From Chloroflexota bacterium (lineage in GTDB: Bacteria > Chloroflexota > UBA11872), in NCBI GenBank assembly GCA_022821645.1, contig JAJEDE010000026.1:1-64000 (forward strand): DNA of 64,000 nucleotides, written 5' to 3'. The translations under genes and the position numbers were made by a program. The notes beneath the pieces are model-generated. The model ran no database searches. It worked only from the letters and a program-made list of their open reading frames with translations, and was not told the DNA's origin. Each line of letters starts with the position of its first letter. Positions within the stretch are counted from its first letter, which is position 1. This document shows, piece after piece, positions 21,210-30,397 of the stretch.

Positions 21210-22013
21210 ATGGCCTATACGGCGCTGGAACGTCTGAACCGCGATGAAGTGGGCGCGCGCGCGCCCGAGGCCGTGGCGATCATGCCGACGGCCGCGATCG
21301 AGCAGCACGGGCCGCACAACCCGATCGGGCTGGACACGATGTGCTGCATGGCCGTGGCGCGCGGGGCGGCGGAGGCGGCCGGCGAGCTTGACGTGATCGT
21401 GAGCCCGCCGCTGCATTTCGGGAGTTCGGACCACCACCGGCCGTTTCCCGGGGTGATGACACTGCGCAGCGGGACGTTCAGCCTGGTGCTGAACGAACTG
21501 CTGGAGAGCCTGACGCTGTCGGGGTTCCGGCGCATCCTGGTCCTGAACGGGCACGGCGGGAACATCCTGTTGATCCAGCAGGCGGCGCGGGACTTCGTGC
21601 TGGAGCATCCGGACGTGCGGGTGGCCGCGGGGGCGTATTGGGACATCGCCCGGCCGCGGCTGGAGGCGGTTGAAGCCAGCCGCCAGGTGCATGTGCCCGG
21701 GCATGGGGGCGACTTTGAAACGTCGCTGATGCTGCACCTGGACCCGGACCTGGTGCGGGACGACCTGCTGCCGATCGAGCACGCGGATCGCGACGATCCT
21801 CGAAGCTCGGGGTGGCCGAAGCTGGGGATGTCGACGATGGGCGGGTCGGTGAACGTGGCGGACGTGGTGTACATGTCGTTCCCGGGCGCGCGGATCACGG
21901 GGCTGAGCGACGACGCGCGGGCCTCGACGGCGGAACTGGGGCGGCAGTACTACGAGATTGCCGTGGAGGAAGTGGCCAGGCTGATCCGGATTATTTCGGC
22001 GGGGCCCAGCTGA
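21210..22013 (+). CDS. Creatininase family amidohydrolase
   Basis: This 267-residue protein carries the metal-binding set of the creatininase superfamily: IEQHGPHNPIGLDT near the N-terminus, SDHHRPFPG, NGHGGN and GHGGDFETS. Members include creatininase, the FAPy deformylase ArfB and the mycofactocin peptidase MftE, so the substrate cannot be fixed from sequence. ATG 21210 is chosen; the longer frame from 21147 lacks family-like residues. It is the first gene after clpC and is followed by a NUDIX hydrolase. No mycofactocin genes are nearby. Confidence 0.9.
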   Translation: MAYTALERLNRDEVGARAPEAVAIMPTAAIEQHGPHNPIGLDTMCCMAVARGAAEAAGELDVIVSPPLHFGSSDHHRPFPGVMTLRSGTFSLVLNELLESLTLSGFRRILVLNGHGGNILLIQQAARDFVLEHPDVRVAAGAYWDIARPRLEAVEASRQVHVPGHGGDFETSLMLHLDPDLVRDDLLPIEHADRDDPRSSGWPKLGMSTMGGSVNVADVVYMSFPGARITGLSDDARASTAELGRQYYEIAVEEVARLIRIISAGPS

Positions 22014-22054
22014 TCACGCGGATCCACATCAGGCGCAGCTGAACGCCAGGCGCG

Positions 22055-22564
22055 ATGTCGAGGGCCGGGCACCGGAACATCATCGGCGTCGGGGGCGTGG
22101 TGCGCATGGGCGACGGCGTGCTGCTGGTGCGATTGACGTACAGCGACATCAAGGGCCGCTTCATGTTTCCGGGCGGGAAGGTGGACCCGGGCGAGTCGCT
22201 GGAAGGGGCGCTGGTGCGGGAGGTCGAGGAGGAAGCCGGGGTTGTTGCCGAACCCGAGTCGCTGGTGGCGGTGCGGCATCGGGTCGATGCGGACGAGTTG
22301 AACACCTACCTGATCTTCAGCATGCGGTACGTGCGGGGCGAGCCGCATCCGAACGGCCAGGAGACGGACGCGGTGGCGGTGGTTGGCGCCGAGCAGTTGC
22401 GGACGCAGCCGGAGCGGTTTGCTTCGCTGGTGCCGGAGGTCGCGCTGCCGGTGCTGGCCGGGGCGACGCGGGGACTGTGCCGGCGGGACTACCTGCCAGC
22501 GCACGGTCGGTACGGGGCCGAGACGTTTCAACTGTACGCGGCGCCGAAGCGCGACGACGGCTAG
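22055..22564 (+). CDS. NUDIX hydrolase
   Basis: This 169-residue protein contains a full Nudix box, GGKVDPGESLEGALVREVEE followed by EAG (consensus GX5EX7REUXEEXGU), at ~residues 40-62. NUDIX enzymes cleave nucleoside diphosphates linked to another group, and the specific substrate is not evident. It is downstream of the creatininase gene by 41 bp and its last 4 bases overlap the end of the convergent acetyltransferase gene. Confidence 0.93.
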   Translation: MSRAGHRNIIGVGGVVRMGDGVLLVRLTYSDIKGRFMFPGGKVDPGESLEGALVREVEEEAGVVAEPESLVAVRHRVDADELNTYLIFSMRYVRGEPHPNGQETDAVAVVGAEQLRTQPERFASLVPEVALPVLAGATRGLCRRDYLPAHGRYGAETFQLYAAPKRDDG

Positions 22565-23763
22565 AAGCGGTCGGCGTTCCAGTACATGAACGGGGAATTG
22601 GGGAACAGGCGGCGCAGGTAGACGTCGACGTGGGGCGGGATATCCAAGCCGTCCAATGCCTCGTAGCCGCCGGGCAGGCCCAGGTAAAGATCGAGGAACT
22701 GGCCGCTGGTGAGTTCGACGACGGGCTCGCTGCCGTCAGGTTCGCCGATGATCACGTTGGCCAGAGGGGTTTCGATCCTTGCGGCTTCGCCATCGACGTT
22801 CAGAGCGAAGGGGGGGCCGGGCAAGGGGGCCATGCGTCGCCGGCGGCGGATGAGCTCGGGAACCACGCTCTCCAGGGCGCCGTGCAGCGAATTCAGCCTG
22901 ACCATGTAGTGCCGGGCGGGCTCGAGGGTCGCGTCGGCGCGCTTGCGTAGCAGGTCGAAGAGCTCGGATGCGGGGTGCAGTTCGCCGGTCAGGCGGCTGA
23001 CGCCGCGTTCGGCCGCGCGGGCCCGCCACACATTGAGCAGGGGAATCGCCAGGTTCTCGTACTGGACGCCGCCGTCCAGAATTGTCATTTCGTCGTCGGA
23101 GAGCTCGGTGATGGCGTAGGCCACGACGGTGCGGACCTGCACGAGCACGTCGAAGTGGACCTGGGTTCCCGGTCTCAGGCGCTGCAACCAGTCCATCATG
23201 GCCAGCCAGTAGGCCTCGCTGCGTTCGAGCGGGCCGACCCGGTCGGCGGCGATGTCGGCGTAGATTCCGGCTACGGCGGGCAGGTCGCGTGCCTCGAACG
23301 GACGAACCACGTAGCCGCCCGCCCACTCAATGTCTCCGCCGGGGAACTCGGCCTGGAGCCGCGCGGTGGGGACGGCATGCCAGCCGCGGCTGGCGTAGAC
23401 CGTGGGCGTGCCGGTGGAAAGCAGGGACAGCGGCTGGTCGTTGGCGCGCATTTGCTCGACAGCCGCGTCGAGCAGACGACGGGCGTGTCCCCGATTGCGA
23501 TGCGCGGGATCGACGGCGACGTCGGCAATGCCGCCGAAGCGTGTGCGCGCGATCCCGTAGCGCATGGTGCGGTCGGCGATCCAGAGTTGGCCGACGATGG
23601 CCCCGGCGTCCTCGACGACGAGGCTCTGCGCGACGTCCCAGGACGGGTCGGCGCTCTGGTGCCGTTCGAAGTAGTCGCGGGGCGTGTCGTCGAAGGCGCG
23701 ATCGGCGAGGTCAAGGGCTTCGTCGCGCCGATCAAGGGTCAGGGTGGAGACGGTGGGGTTCAT
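22561..23763 (-). CDS. Eis-like GNAT N-acetyltransferase
   Basis: The 400-residue protein is built like Eis: an N-terminal GNAT with the acetyl-CoA loop (DVAVDPAHRNRGHARRLL), a second degenerate GNAT region, and a C-terminal SCP2-like domain. Eis uses a Tyr and the C-terminal carboxylate of a Phe; here TVYASRGW supplies a Tyr and the protein ends in Phe. Eis enzymes acetylate aminoglycosides, polyamines or lysines, but the substrate here is unknown. ATG 23763 is preferred over the longer frame from 23859. It converges on the NUDIX gene. Confidence 0.85.
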   Translation of the reverse strand: MNPTVSTLTLDRRDEALDLADRAFDDTPRDYFERHQSADPSWDVAQSLVVEDAGAIVGQLWIADRTMRYGIARTRFGGIADVAVDPAHRNRGHARRLLDAAVEQMRANDQPLSLLSTGTPTVYASRGWHAVPTARLQAEFPGGDIEWAGGYVVRPFEARDLPAVAGIYADIAADRVGPLERSEAYWLAMMDWLQRLRPGTQVHFDVLVQVRTVVAYAITELSDDEMTILDGGVQYENLAIPLLNVWRARAAERGVSRLTGELHPASELFDLLRKRADATLEPARHYMVRLNSLHGALESVVPELIRRRRRMAPLPGPPFALNVDGEAARIETPLANVIIGEPDGSEPVVELTSGQFLDLYLGLPGGYEALDGLDIPPHVDVYLRRLFPNSPFMYWNADRF

Positions 23764-23968
23764 AGGCAAGGGGTTTGTGCGATGCGGGTACGTCAAAGCG
23801 GCCCGACGCGCGGGCGTCCGGGCCGGTAGGGAATATAGCAAAGGCAAGCCTTGATCCACGGCTAGACTCAGGTGGCTGTCTGAGCCATGAAGCGTCAGCG
23901 TTCAGCATGCATCCATCTCAGCGAGGCCGTCAGGGCGCCGGCACACGCCGGGCGCCGACGCGGATCGC

Positions 23969-24709
23969 GTGATCGGTCGTCCCCTGCTGCGCGATCTGTT
24001 GACGCTGCGCGGTTTGCTGTTTGCGGTGCTTGGGGTGCTGGCGCTTTCGGTGGCAGGGCTGCTGCTGGCGCTGGTCACGGCGCAGCCGCCGAATGCGACG
24101 CCATCGCAGGCTCGCGCTCGTCAAACCGCGCCGGTGCGTGGGGACCATTCAGGCCTGTTGAGCGAATCCGCGGTGCCCGATGTCGAGCGACTGCCGCGGA
24201 CGCCGCTGGTGCGATTGCCGCCGCGGCCGGCGCCGGCGCGGCTCCAGACATTGGAGGCGCTTCCAGTCAACATGGTCAGCGATCCGGGCTTGCGCTCATT
24301 TCTGCGCGAGGCGGATCGAGTGATCGCGGCGCTGGACCCCGCCACGGGGTATCTGGGGATGCTGGCGACCCAGGCGCTGCGCGACGAGAGCTCACAGTTG
24401 CGAGTTATTGCCGAGAGCGGGGGAACGGCCGCCGCGCTTGCCGACATCAGCCCGATCCGCGCGACGGCGGAGCTCCCCGCCGATGCCCAGACGCTGGCGC
24501 TTCTCTTGCGGTCGATGCTGACGACCAGTTCGGGTGGACAATTGGGTCTGCTCAACAATTTGGCGGGACAGCCGGCGATCACCGAGCGCATTCAGCAGGC
24601 CCGGGAAGCGCGGGCGCTGGGCCGGTTCATCGAGGTCCACGACGCGCTGGAGTTTGGCGCCGAGTTACGCAACCACATCGTGGTGTCGACGGCGATCGAC
24701 CGTCCCTAG
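23969..24709 (+). CDS. Hypothetical membrane-anchored protein
   Basis: This 246-residue protein is not recognised. One N-terminal membrane segment (LLFAVLGVLALSVAGLLLAL, ~15-35) is followed by a Pro/Arg-rich linker and an Ala/Leu-rich, probably helical outer domain. The start is GTG 23969. Its last four bases overlap the convergent propeller lipoprotein gene at 24706. Topology suggests an envelope role; no catalytic motif is visible. Confidence 0.6.
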   Translation: MIGRPLLRDLLTLRGLLFAVLGVLALSVAGLLLALVTAQPPNATPSQARARQTAPVRGDHSGLLSESAVPDVERLPRTPLVRLPPRPAPARLQTLEALPVNMVSDPGLRSFLREADRVIAALDPATGYLGMLATQALRDESSQLRVIAESGGTAAALADISPIRATAELPADAQTLALLLRSMLTTSSGGQLGLLNNLAGQPAITERIQQAREARALGRFIEVHDALEFGAELRNHIVVSTAIDRP

Positions 24710-26499
24710 CCGGCGGCCGGCTCAATCTCGGGTAGCTGCCAGGCTTCGATCGCCCGTTCGGCGTTGGCCGTCAGCAGAAGGTCGGCGGCGGGAGCGGCGG
24801 CGACGGCGCGGATCTCGGACGAGGTGACGAGCTGTCCGAGCTGCGTGCCATCGGATCGGATGACGACGAGGGCGCGTTCGGAAACTTGCGCGATCACGTA
24901 GCTATTGGTGACGAGCAGCCGATCGACGGTCAGCCCGGGCACCTGCCACAGCTGGTTGCCGGTGAAGCTGAAGGCGCCGAGCCCGTTGGGTCCGGCCAGC
25001 ACGATCGTGTCGTTCCGGGGCATGCGAATCGCGGCGGAGGATGGATAGCCGATTTGCCACACGAGGTCGCCACTGGCGCTATCGAAGATCTGTGAGCTCT
25101 GACTCGTGACGGCGACCGTGTGTTCGCCGGAGCTTGTGAAGAGCACGCTGTGCAGTTCGCCGTCGACGCCGAAGCGCTGATCCAGATTTCCCTGCGGTGT
25201 AATGAGAACGATCTGGTTCTCGCCCTGCTTGGAGGAGGCGACGGCCACGGTGCCCGTCCGCGGATTGAGCGCGACGCCGGCGGCGCTGATGTAGGGCTGC
25301 GTGCCCCAACGCGAGCCACCGCGGTCAAATGCAAACACGTGGCCCTGGCCGCTGGCATTGGTGGAGCGGGCCACGAGCCAGTTGCCGTCCGGCGCGAAGA
25401 CGACGTCCTCAAGCAGCTGGTTGTCGGGTCGTGCCGGCGAACGCCAGATCGGCTCGCCTTCCGAATCGAGCAGCATGAGGTCAAAGCCGTGCGCCGCCAT
25501 GAGCCCCCCGTCGTCCGAGACGGCCGCACGGGCGAGAGGAACCCGCAGACTGCGCGACCACAGCGGTTCACCGGAAGGCGCAAGCGCCTGGACCGCGCCG
25601 TTGCGGGCGATGGCGACTACGAGGTCTCCGGCCGCAGACGCGGCGAGGCCGGTGACGTCGAACTCGGTTCGGGACAGCCAGGCCCGCTCGGTCCAGCGGC
25701 CGGCGGACGGGGCGCGGAGTTCGTCCACGGCAAATGCAAGGTCAACCACGTCTTCGATGCGGGTTGCGAAATCCTCGAGTTGCCAGTCGCGAGCCGCAGC
25801 GTCGGCTTCGTCCGGCGTGGGATAGCGCCCGGCTTCCACCCAGCGGGGGTACACGCGGGACACTCGGATCGCGGGCAGGCGCTGCCCGATTCGCGCGCGA
25901 GCTTCCGCTTCATCCGCAAAAGGGCCGATCAGCACGGCGAGCATCGGGACGCGGACGGTCTGGATACGGAATGCGCCGAGTTCGTCGATGGTATTGAGCA
26001 GCCAGTCCTTGGTTCGGCCGGGACCGATGGCTTCGGCGAAGGCCCCGATGGCGGCGCGGGCGCGCTGCTGCAAGGTAAGCACGTGCACGATGCGCTCGGG
26101 TTCCTCGAGGTCGCGATAGGCCCGCACGGTTGGGATGATCTCGACGAGGGCATCAACGGCCATGGTGAGGTGCTGGTGGGCGACGCTGGCCGACGCCGGG
26201 GGCGTGAGCGGCACGAGGCCCTGCCCCAAGGCGCCAATGGTGTCGAAGCGAGCCTCGGCGGCGGCGGCGAATTGATCGGGCGTTTGTGAACCGGCGCCGA
26301 GTTCACGGATGTTGAGCTCGAATGTTCGCAGGACATCCAAGGCACCGGTCGCGACCCTGAGGGCCGGCTCCCAATACGGTCGCGCGGTGAGCCGGGCCGA
26401 GCGCGAGGCAGTTTCTCCACAGGCGGCGAGCATGGCCGCCAGACCCGACGCTCCAACGAACGCGCGCCGCGACACAGCGGTGCGCCGCAGGCCCAGCAT
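24706..26499 (-). CDS. Tat-exported lipoprotein with PQQ-like beta-propeller
   Basis: The N-terminus SRRAFVGASGLAAMLAAC combines a twin-arginine motif with a lipobox Cys (~residue 27), so the 597-residue protein is probably exported folded and lipid-anchored. Residues ~30-170 are helical. About 170-230 look SPOR-like (MLAVLIGPFADEAEARARIG). Residues ~290-590 are repeated beta-blades (for example DLVVAIARNGAVQALAPSGEPLW) like the PQQ/WD propellers of BamB-type proteins. The function is not known; a peptidoglycan or protein-binding role is an inference. It lies 7 bp downstream of miaB. Confidence 0.75.
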   Translation of the reverse strand: MLGLRRTAVSRRAFVGASGLAAMLAACGETASRSARLTARPYWEPALRVATGALDVLRTFELNIRELGAGSQTPDQFAAAAEARFDTIGALGQGLVPLTPPASASVAHQHLTMAVDALVEIIPTVRAYRDLEEPERIVHVLTLQQRARAAIGAFAEAIGPGRTKDWLLNTIDELGAFRIQTVRVPMLAVLIGPFADEAEARARIGQRLPAIRVSRVYPRWVEAGRYPTPDEADAAARDWQLEDFATRIEDVVDLAFAVDELRAPSAGRWTERAWLSRTEFDVTGLAASAAGDLVVAIARNGAVQALAPSGEPLWSRSLRVPLARAAVSDDGGLMAAHGFDLMLLDSEGEPIWRSPARPDNQLLEDVVFAPDGNWLVARSTNASGQGHVFAFDRGGSRWGTQPYISAAGVALNPRTGTVAVASSKQGENQIVLITPQGNLDQRFGVDGELHSVLFTSSGEHTVAVTSQSSQIFDSASGDLVWQIGYPSSAAIRMPRNDTIVLAGPNGLGAFSFTGNQLWQVPGLTVDRLLVTNSYVIAQVSERALVVIRSDGTQLGQLVTSSEIRAVAAAPAADLLLTANAERAIEAWQLPEIEPAAG

Positions 26500-26506
26500 G
26501 CGTGGG

Positions 26507-27844
26507 TCAGTCCGGGACGTCGGCGACCGCCGCGCCTCGCAGCGACCAGGGCGTGGCCGCCGTGATCTTGACTGAGCGCAGATCGCCCGCCGTGAGATCC
26601 GCCTGATGCGGAGTGAAGACCAGCTTGTTGGTGCGGGTGCGGCCCCTCCAGCGCGGTTCGTCGTTGCCGCCCTTGCCGGGCGTCAGCTCCTCGAAGAGAA
26701 CTTCGGGCGCGTTGCCGACATAGGCGCGGTTGATGTCCTCGGCGATGACGGTCTGCTCGCGCTCTATGCGGTGGAGCCGCCGCAGTTTTTCTTCCTGCGG
26801 GACGTCGTCGTCCCACTCAGCGGCGACAGTTCCCCGGCGGGGCGAGAAGGCCGCCACATGCACCTGATCAAAGCGCAAGTCGCGGACCAGCTGCAGGGAG
26901 TTTTGAAAGTGGGTTTCTTGCTCACCGCAGAAACCGACGATGACGTCGGTGGTGAGGGCAACACCAGGCACGGTGTCGCGCAGCATGGCGATGGTGTCGC
27001 GGTAGAAGCCCGCGGAGTAACCGCGGGCCATGCGCTTGAGAACCCAGTCGTCGCCGGACTGGACAGGAAGATTGATCTCTTCGCAAACGCCGGGAATGTC
27101 GCGCATTGCCTCGGCCAGCGCCGGTGTCATGTAGCGCGGGTGGGCGGTTGTGAAGCGAATGCGCTCGATGCCTTCGACGTTATCCACGGCCTCGAGCACG
27201 GTTGGCAGAGCCGTTCCGTCGAGATCGAACCCGTAGGCGTTGACGATCTGACCGAGCAGGACGATTTCGCGCGCGCCTTCGTCGCGGAAGCGGCGGACCT
27301 CGTCGATGATCTCGGCGAGGGGGCGGCTGCGCTGGGCGCCACGGCGAAACGGCACGATGCAGTAGGTGCAGCGCTTGTCGCAGCCGTAGATCACGTTGAC
27401 AAAGCGGGAGACGGCTCCGGCCCCGGGGGGCGGCTGGGCTTCAACGTCCTCGTATGCGGGCGCGTCGGCGGGAGCGGCTCGGGCCAGGTGGGCGAGCAGC
27501 GGCTCGGCGTTGAGCGTGTCGAACAGGACGTCGACGGGATCGAGATGGGGCGCCAGTTCACCCTCGTCCGCATGCACGGTGCAGCCGGTAAGTCCAACCA
27601 CGAGGTGCGGCTTCCGCTTTTTGAGCCCCTTGAGCATTCCGAGCATGCCCCAGACCTTGCGGTCGGCGTTGTCGCGGACCGAGCAGCCGTTGACCACAAC
27701 GGCCGTGGCATCGGCCAGGGTGTCGGCGGACCCGTGGCCGGCGCGCCGGAGTTCGCGTTGAATGCGTTCACCGTCGGCCCGATTCATCTGGCAGCCAATG
27801 GTCCAGATGAACACACGGTGGGCGGCGAGAAGTGTTGGGGGCAT
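26507..27844 (-). CDS. miaB: tRNA-2-methylthio-N6-isopentenyladenosine synthase
   Basis: MiaB adds the methylthio group to i6A37 of tRNAs. The 445-residue protein has the three N-terminal cluster cysteines (TIGCQMN, VNGCSVR, LTGCTVH), the radical-SAM motif YGCDKRCTYC, and a C-terminal TRAM-like domain (WRGRTRTNKLVFTP). It is divergent from the small gene at 27895 and upstream of the propeller lipoprotein. Related MtaB/RimO enzymes share the layout; the N-terminal pattern fits MiaB best. Confidence 0.9.
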   Translation of the reverse strand: MPPTLLAAHRVFIWTIGCQMNRADGERIQRELRRAGHGSADTLADATAVVVNGCSVRDNADRKVWGMLGMLKGLKKRKPHLVVGLTGCTVHADEGELAPHLDPVDVLFDTLNAEPLLAHLARAAPADAPAYEDVEAQPPPGAGAVSRFVNVIYGCDKRCTYCIVPFRRGAQRSRPLAEIIDEVRRFRDEGAREIVLLGQIVNAYGFDLDGTALPTVLEAVDNVEGIERIRFTTAHPRYMTPALAEAMRDIPGVCEEINLPVQSGDDWVLKRMARGYSAGFYRDTIAMLRDTVPGVALTTDVIVGFCGEQETHFQNSLQLVRDLRFDQVHVAAFSPRRGTVAAEWDDDVPQEEKLRRLHRIEREQTVIAEDINRAYVGNAPEVLFEELTPGKGGNDEPRWRGRTRTNKLVFTPHQADLTAGDLRSVKITAATPWSLRGAAVADVPD

Positions 27845-27894
27845 CGAGCGAATGAGACCTCGTGGAGGGGCAGGGGCCGAAATGCCGCGCTGTT

Positions 27895-28161
27895 ATGATA
27901 GCCCCCAAGGGTACGCGCACCGGATACACAAGCCTGGACGGTGATTTTCTGCGCTCCCGATTGAGATTCCCGCTCCGCCCCGCCGTAGTTGCATTTCTGG
28001 TCCTGGCGGCCGTTCTGACGGCCCTGGTCTTCGTGGTTTCGGCTGGACGCGCCCTGGGCGCGGCGCAGTACGCGGGTTTGGTGGCGGTGGCCGTGGTGAC
28101 GGCGGCGTTTGCCGTAGGGCTGATGTACGCCGACTCGGGATCAGGTGATTCGGGGTCATAG
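27895..28161 (+). CDS. Small hydrophobic membrane protein, unknown
   Basis: The frame encodes two closely spaced membrane segments (AVVAFLVLAAVLTALVFVV and GLVAVAVVTAAFAVGLMYA) and a short Ser/Gly-rich tail. The start is uncertain. An extended -10 promoter, TG-T-TATGAT, lies at 27891-27899, which would place transcription past ATG 27895 and favour TTG 27961 (66 residues). GTG 27862 is also in frame. The stop is followed one base later by the start of the rhamnose reductase gene, so it may lead the polysaccharide cluster. Confidence 0.5.
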   Translation: MIAPKGTRTGYTSLDGDFLRSRLRFPLRPAVVAFLVLAAVLTALVFVVSAGRALGAAQYAGLVAVAVVTAAFAVGLMYADSGSGDSGS

Positions 28162-28162
28162 G

Positions 28163-29008
28163 GTGACGGGGACGACAGTCGTCACGGGAGCCGGCGGTCA
28201 ACTGGGCATTGAATTGGCGCGGCGGCTGGATGGGCAGCAGGCCGTGACGTTAAACCGGTCGCAACTCGACATAACTGATGCGCGGCTGGTGGAGCGAACG
28301 TTGGCCGAGATCTCGCCGCGCCTGATCATCCACGCGGCGGCCGCGACCAATGTCGACGGCTGCGAGCATGACCGGGCGAAGGCTTACCGAACGAACGCGG
28401 TGGGGACATGGAACGTGGCACGCGCCGCCGAGCGGGCCGGCGCGCAGATGGTGTACGTGAGCACGAATTACGTCTTTGACGGCAAGAAACTCGGGCCCTA
28501 CCTGGAGTACGACGACACCGCTCCGCTCAGCGCCTACGGGTGGACCAAGCTGCACGGCGAACGGGCGGCGCGCCAAGTCCTGGAACGGCTATTCGTCGTT
28601 CGAACGAGTTGGCTTTACAGCCGATGGGGCCGCAATTTTCTCAGCCGTCTTACGAATGTCGAAGCGTCCGACGGTCCGCTGCGGTACGTCGGCGACCAGG
28701 TTGCCAATCCAACGAATGCCGGTGACCTTGCCGCCGCGATTCTGGACCTGGCGCAGACGGAGGCGTTTGGCGTGCATCATCTCGTGAACGAGGGGGCGAC
28801 AAGCTGGTACGGCTGGGCGGCGGCCGTGTTGACGGGGCTGGGACGCGCCGACGTCGCGCTGGAGGAAATCAGCGCGGACGATTTTCCGCGGGCAGCGGCG
28901 GTACCGGGGAATGCCGAACTCGCAAATGAGACGGCACGCGCCGTTGGCGTGACGCTGCGACCGTGGGGCGAGGCTTTGGCCTCGCACATCCGAGAGATCG
29001 CCGCCTAG
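28163..29008 (+). CDS. rfbD: dTDP-4-dehydrorhamnose reductase
   Basis: RfbD makes dTDP-L-rhamnose, a donor for surface polysaccharides. The 281-residue short-chain dehydrogenase has the NAD(P) loop VTGAGGQLG, the catalytic Ser/Thr in STNYVFDG and the YGWTK catalytic pair. GTG 28163 follows the preceding stop by one base. rfbA, rfbB and rfbC are not in the window. A glycosyltransferase gene begins immediately after its stop. Confidence 0.92.
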   Translation: MTGTTVVTGAGGQLGIELARRLDGQQAVTLNRSQLDITDARLVERTLAEISPRLIIHAAAATNVDGCEHDRAKAYRTNAVGTWNVARAAERAGAQMVYVSTNYVFDGKKLGPYLEYDDTAPLSAYGWTKLHGERAARQVLERLFVVRTSWLYSRWGRNFLSRLTNVEASDGPLRYVGDQVANPTNAGDLAAAILDLAQTEAFGVHHLVNEGATSWYGWAAAVLTGLGRADVALEEISADDFPRAAAVPGNAELANETARAVGVTLRPWGEALASHIREIAA

Positions 29009-29974
29009 GTGACGGCCAGCGGTGACGCAGGCTCGCCGCGCTGGTCGGTCTTGATTCCGACCTGGAATGGGCGGCATCTGCTAGAAGAAGCGCTGGACGG
29101 TCTGGATGCGCAGGTGATGCGGGACTTCGAGGTCGTGGTGGTCGACGATGGTTCCGACGACGATACGGTGGCGTGGATGCGATCAACGCGTCCGGCCGAC
29201 CGGGTGTTGGAGTTGGCGAGCCAGGGCGGACTGGCGGGAGCGCTCAATCAGGGCATCGCGGCAGCCCGCGGGACGTTCATCGCGCTGCTCAATAACGACG
29301 CCGTGCCGGAACCGGGATGGCTGGCGGCGCTGGACCGCGCATTCACGACGACGCCGGAAGCGAGTTTCCTGGCATCGCGGATTCTGCTCTACGACGATCC
29401 GTCTCGCCTGCACGCCGCCGGCGACACGTTCAGCCGCGACGGGCTGCCGGGCAATCGCGGGGTCTGGCAGCCGGACGGCCCGAGCTACCGGGAGCCGTGC
29501 GAGGTCTTTGGCGCCTGCGCGGCCGCGTCGGCCTATCGGCGGGAATTGTTCGACGACATCGGCGTCTTTGACGAGGACCTGGTGATGTACTGCGAGGACG
29601 TCGATCTCGACTGGCGAGCGCAGATGGCCGGGCATCGATGCCGGTACGTGCCGGACGCCGTGGTGCGTCACCGCCTGAGCGCAACGGCCGGCGGACCGAT
29701 CGCCAGCTACCTGGTGGCGCGCAATCGACCGCTCGTCGCAGTGATGAACATGCCGGGGTTTCTGTGGCGGCGCGGGTGGTGGCGGATTGCGTGGGCTCAG
29801 CTTAAACTGGCGGTTGCGGCGCTGCGCGCGATACAGGGGCGAGCGGCGCGCGCCACGTTGGCGGGCCAGGTGGCGTCGTTTGCGCATATTCCCCGGGCCT
29901 GGAGCAAGCGGTCGCGCCGCCAGCGTTCACGCCGTGTGGCAGACGACTACATCGACGCCCTACTCGAGCATTGA
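29009..29974 (+). CDS. Glycosyltransferase family 2
   Basis: This 321-residue GT-A enzyme starts SVLIPTWNGRHLLEEAL, with the nucleotide motif VVVDDGSDDDT, LLNNDAVPEPGW as the DxD region and a C-terminal CEDVDLDWR acceptor-site ED-like motif. It resembles rhamnosyltransferases. The GTG start follows the rfbD stop directly. The acceptor is unknown; the neighbours suggest exopolysaccharide or O-antigen repeat assembly. Confidence 0.88.
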   Translation: MTASGDAGSPRWSVLIPTWNGRHLLEEALDGLDAQVMRDFEVVVVDDGSDDDTVAWMRSTRPADRVLELASQGGLAGALNQGIAAARGTFIALLNNDAVPEPGWLAALDRAFTTTPEASFLASRILLYDDPSRLHAAGDTFSRDGLPGNRGVWQPDGPSYREPCEVFGACAAASAYRRELFDDIGVFDEDLVMYCEDVDLDWRAQMAGHRCRYVPDAVVRHRLSATAGGPIASYLVARNRPLVAVMNMPGFLWRRGWWRIAWAQLKLAVAALRAIQGRAARATLAGQVASFAHIPRAWSKRSRRQRSRRVADDYIDALLEH

Positions 29975-29992
29975 CGCAGGTGGAGGACAACG

Positions 29993-30367
29993 ATGGGCAT
30001 ATTCCGGAGACTCTTTGGCGGCGGCGACGAGGGACCGAAGGAACCCGTCGACACCGCGTGGCACTTCTACGTCAAGAGCAACTATGCGGACGAGATCATC
30101 GATATCCGCGTGGATCCGAATGCCGACCTTTCGCCGGAGTTCGACGGTCCGGGTGACAGCGCCTCCCACTACACATCGAACAAGGACATTATTGGGGCCA
30201 AGAGTTTCCGAACGATCAACCTCTACCTCGTTTTCGACTCAAGCCGGGCGTTTACCGGCGACTACACGATTCAGGGCGGTGAACTGGTCGATCAGGCGGC
30301 CTACGATGCCTGGAAGGCGCGAGAGACAGCCGAAAGCGCCGGCGACGGCGACACGGACGAGGGGTAG
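29993..30367 (+). CDS. Hypothetical protein in polysaccharide cluster
   Basis: A 124-residue acidic, soluble protein begins MGIFRRLFGGGDEG and ends in a D/E-rich tail. I do not recognise it. It has no signal peptide or membrane helix, and strand-like segments lie around residues 24-90. A GGAGG-type site (ggaggacaacg) precedes the ATG. It sits inside an otherwise coherent glycan operon, but nothing ties it to glycan chemistry. Confidence 0.6.
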   Translation: MGIFRRLFGGGDEGPKEPVDTAWHFYVKSNYADEIIDIRVDPNADLSPEFDGPGDSASHYTSNKDIIGAKSFRTINLYLVFDSSRAFTGDYTIQGGELVDQAAYDAWKARETAESAGDGDTDEG

Positions 30368-30397
30368 CTCGCCCACGATCTTCGGGGCGTCCGTGGG

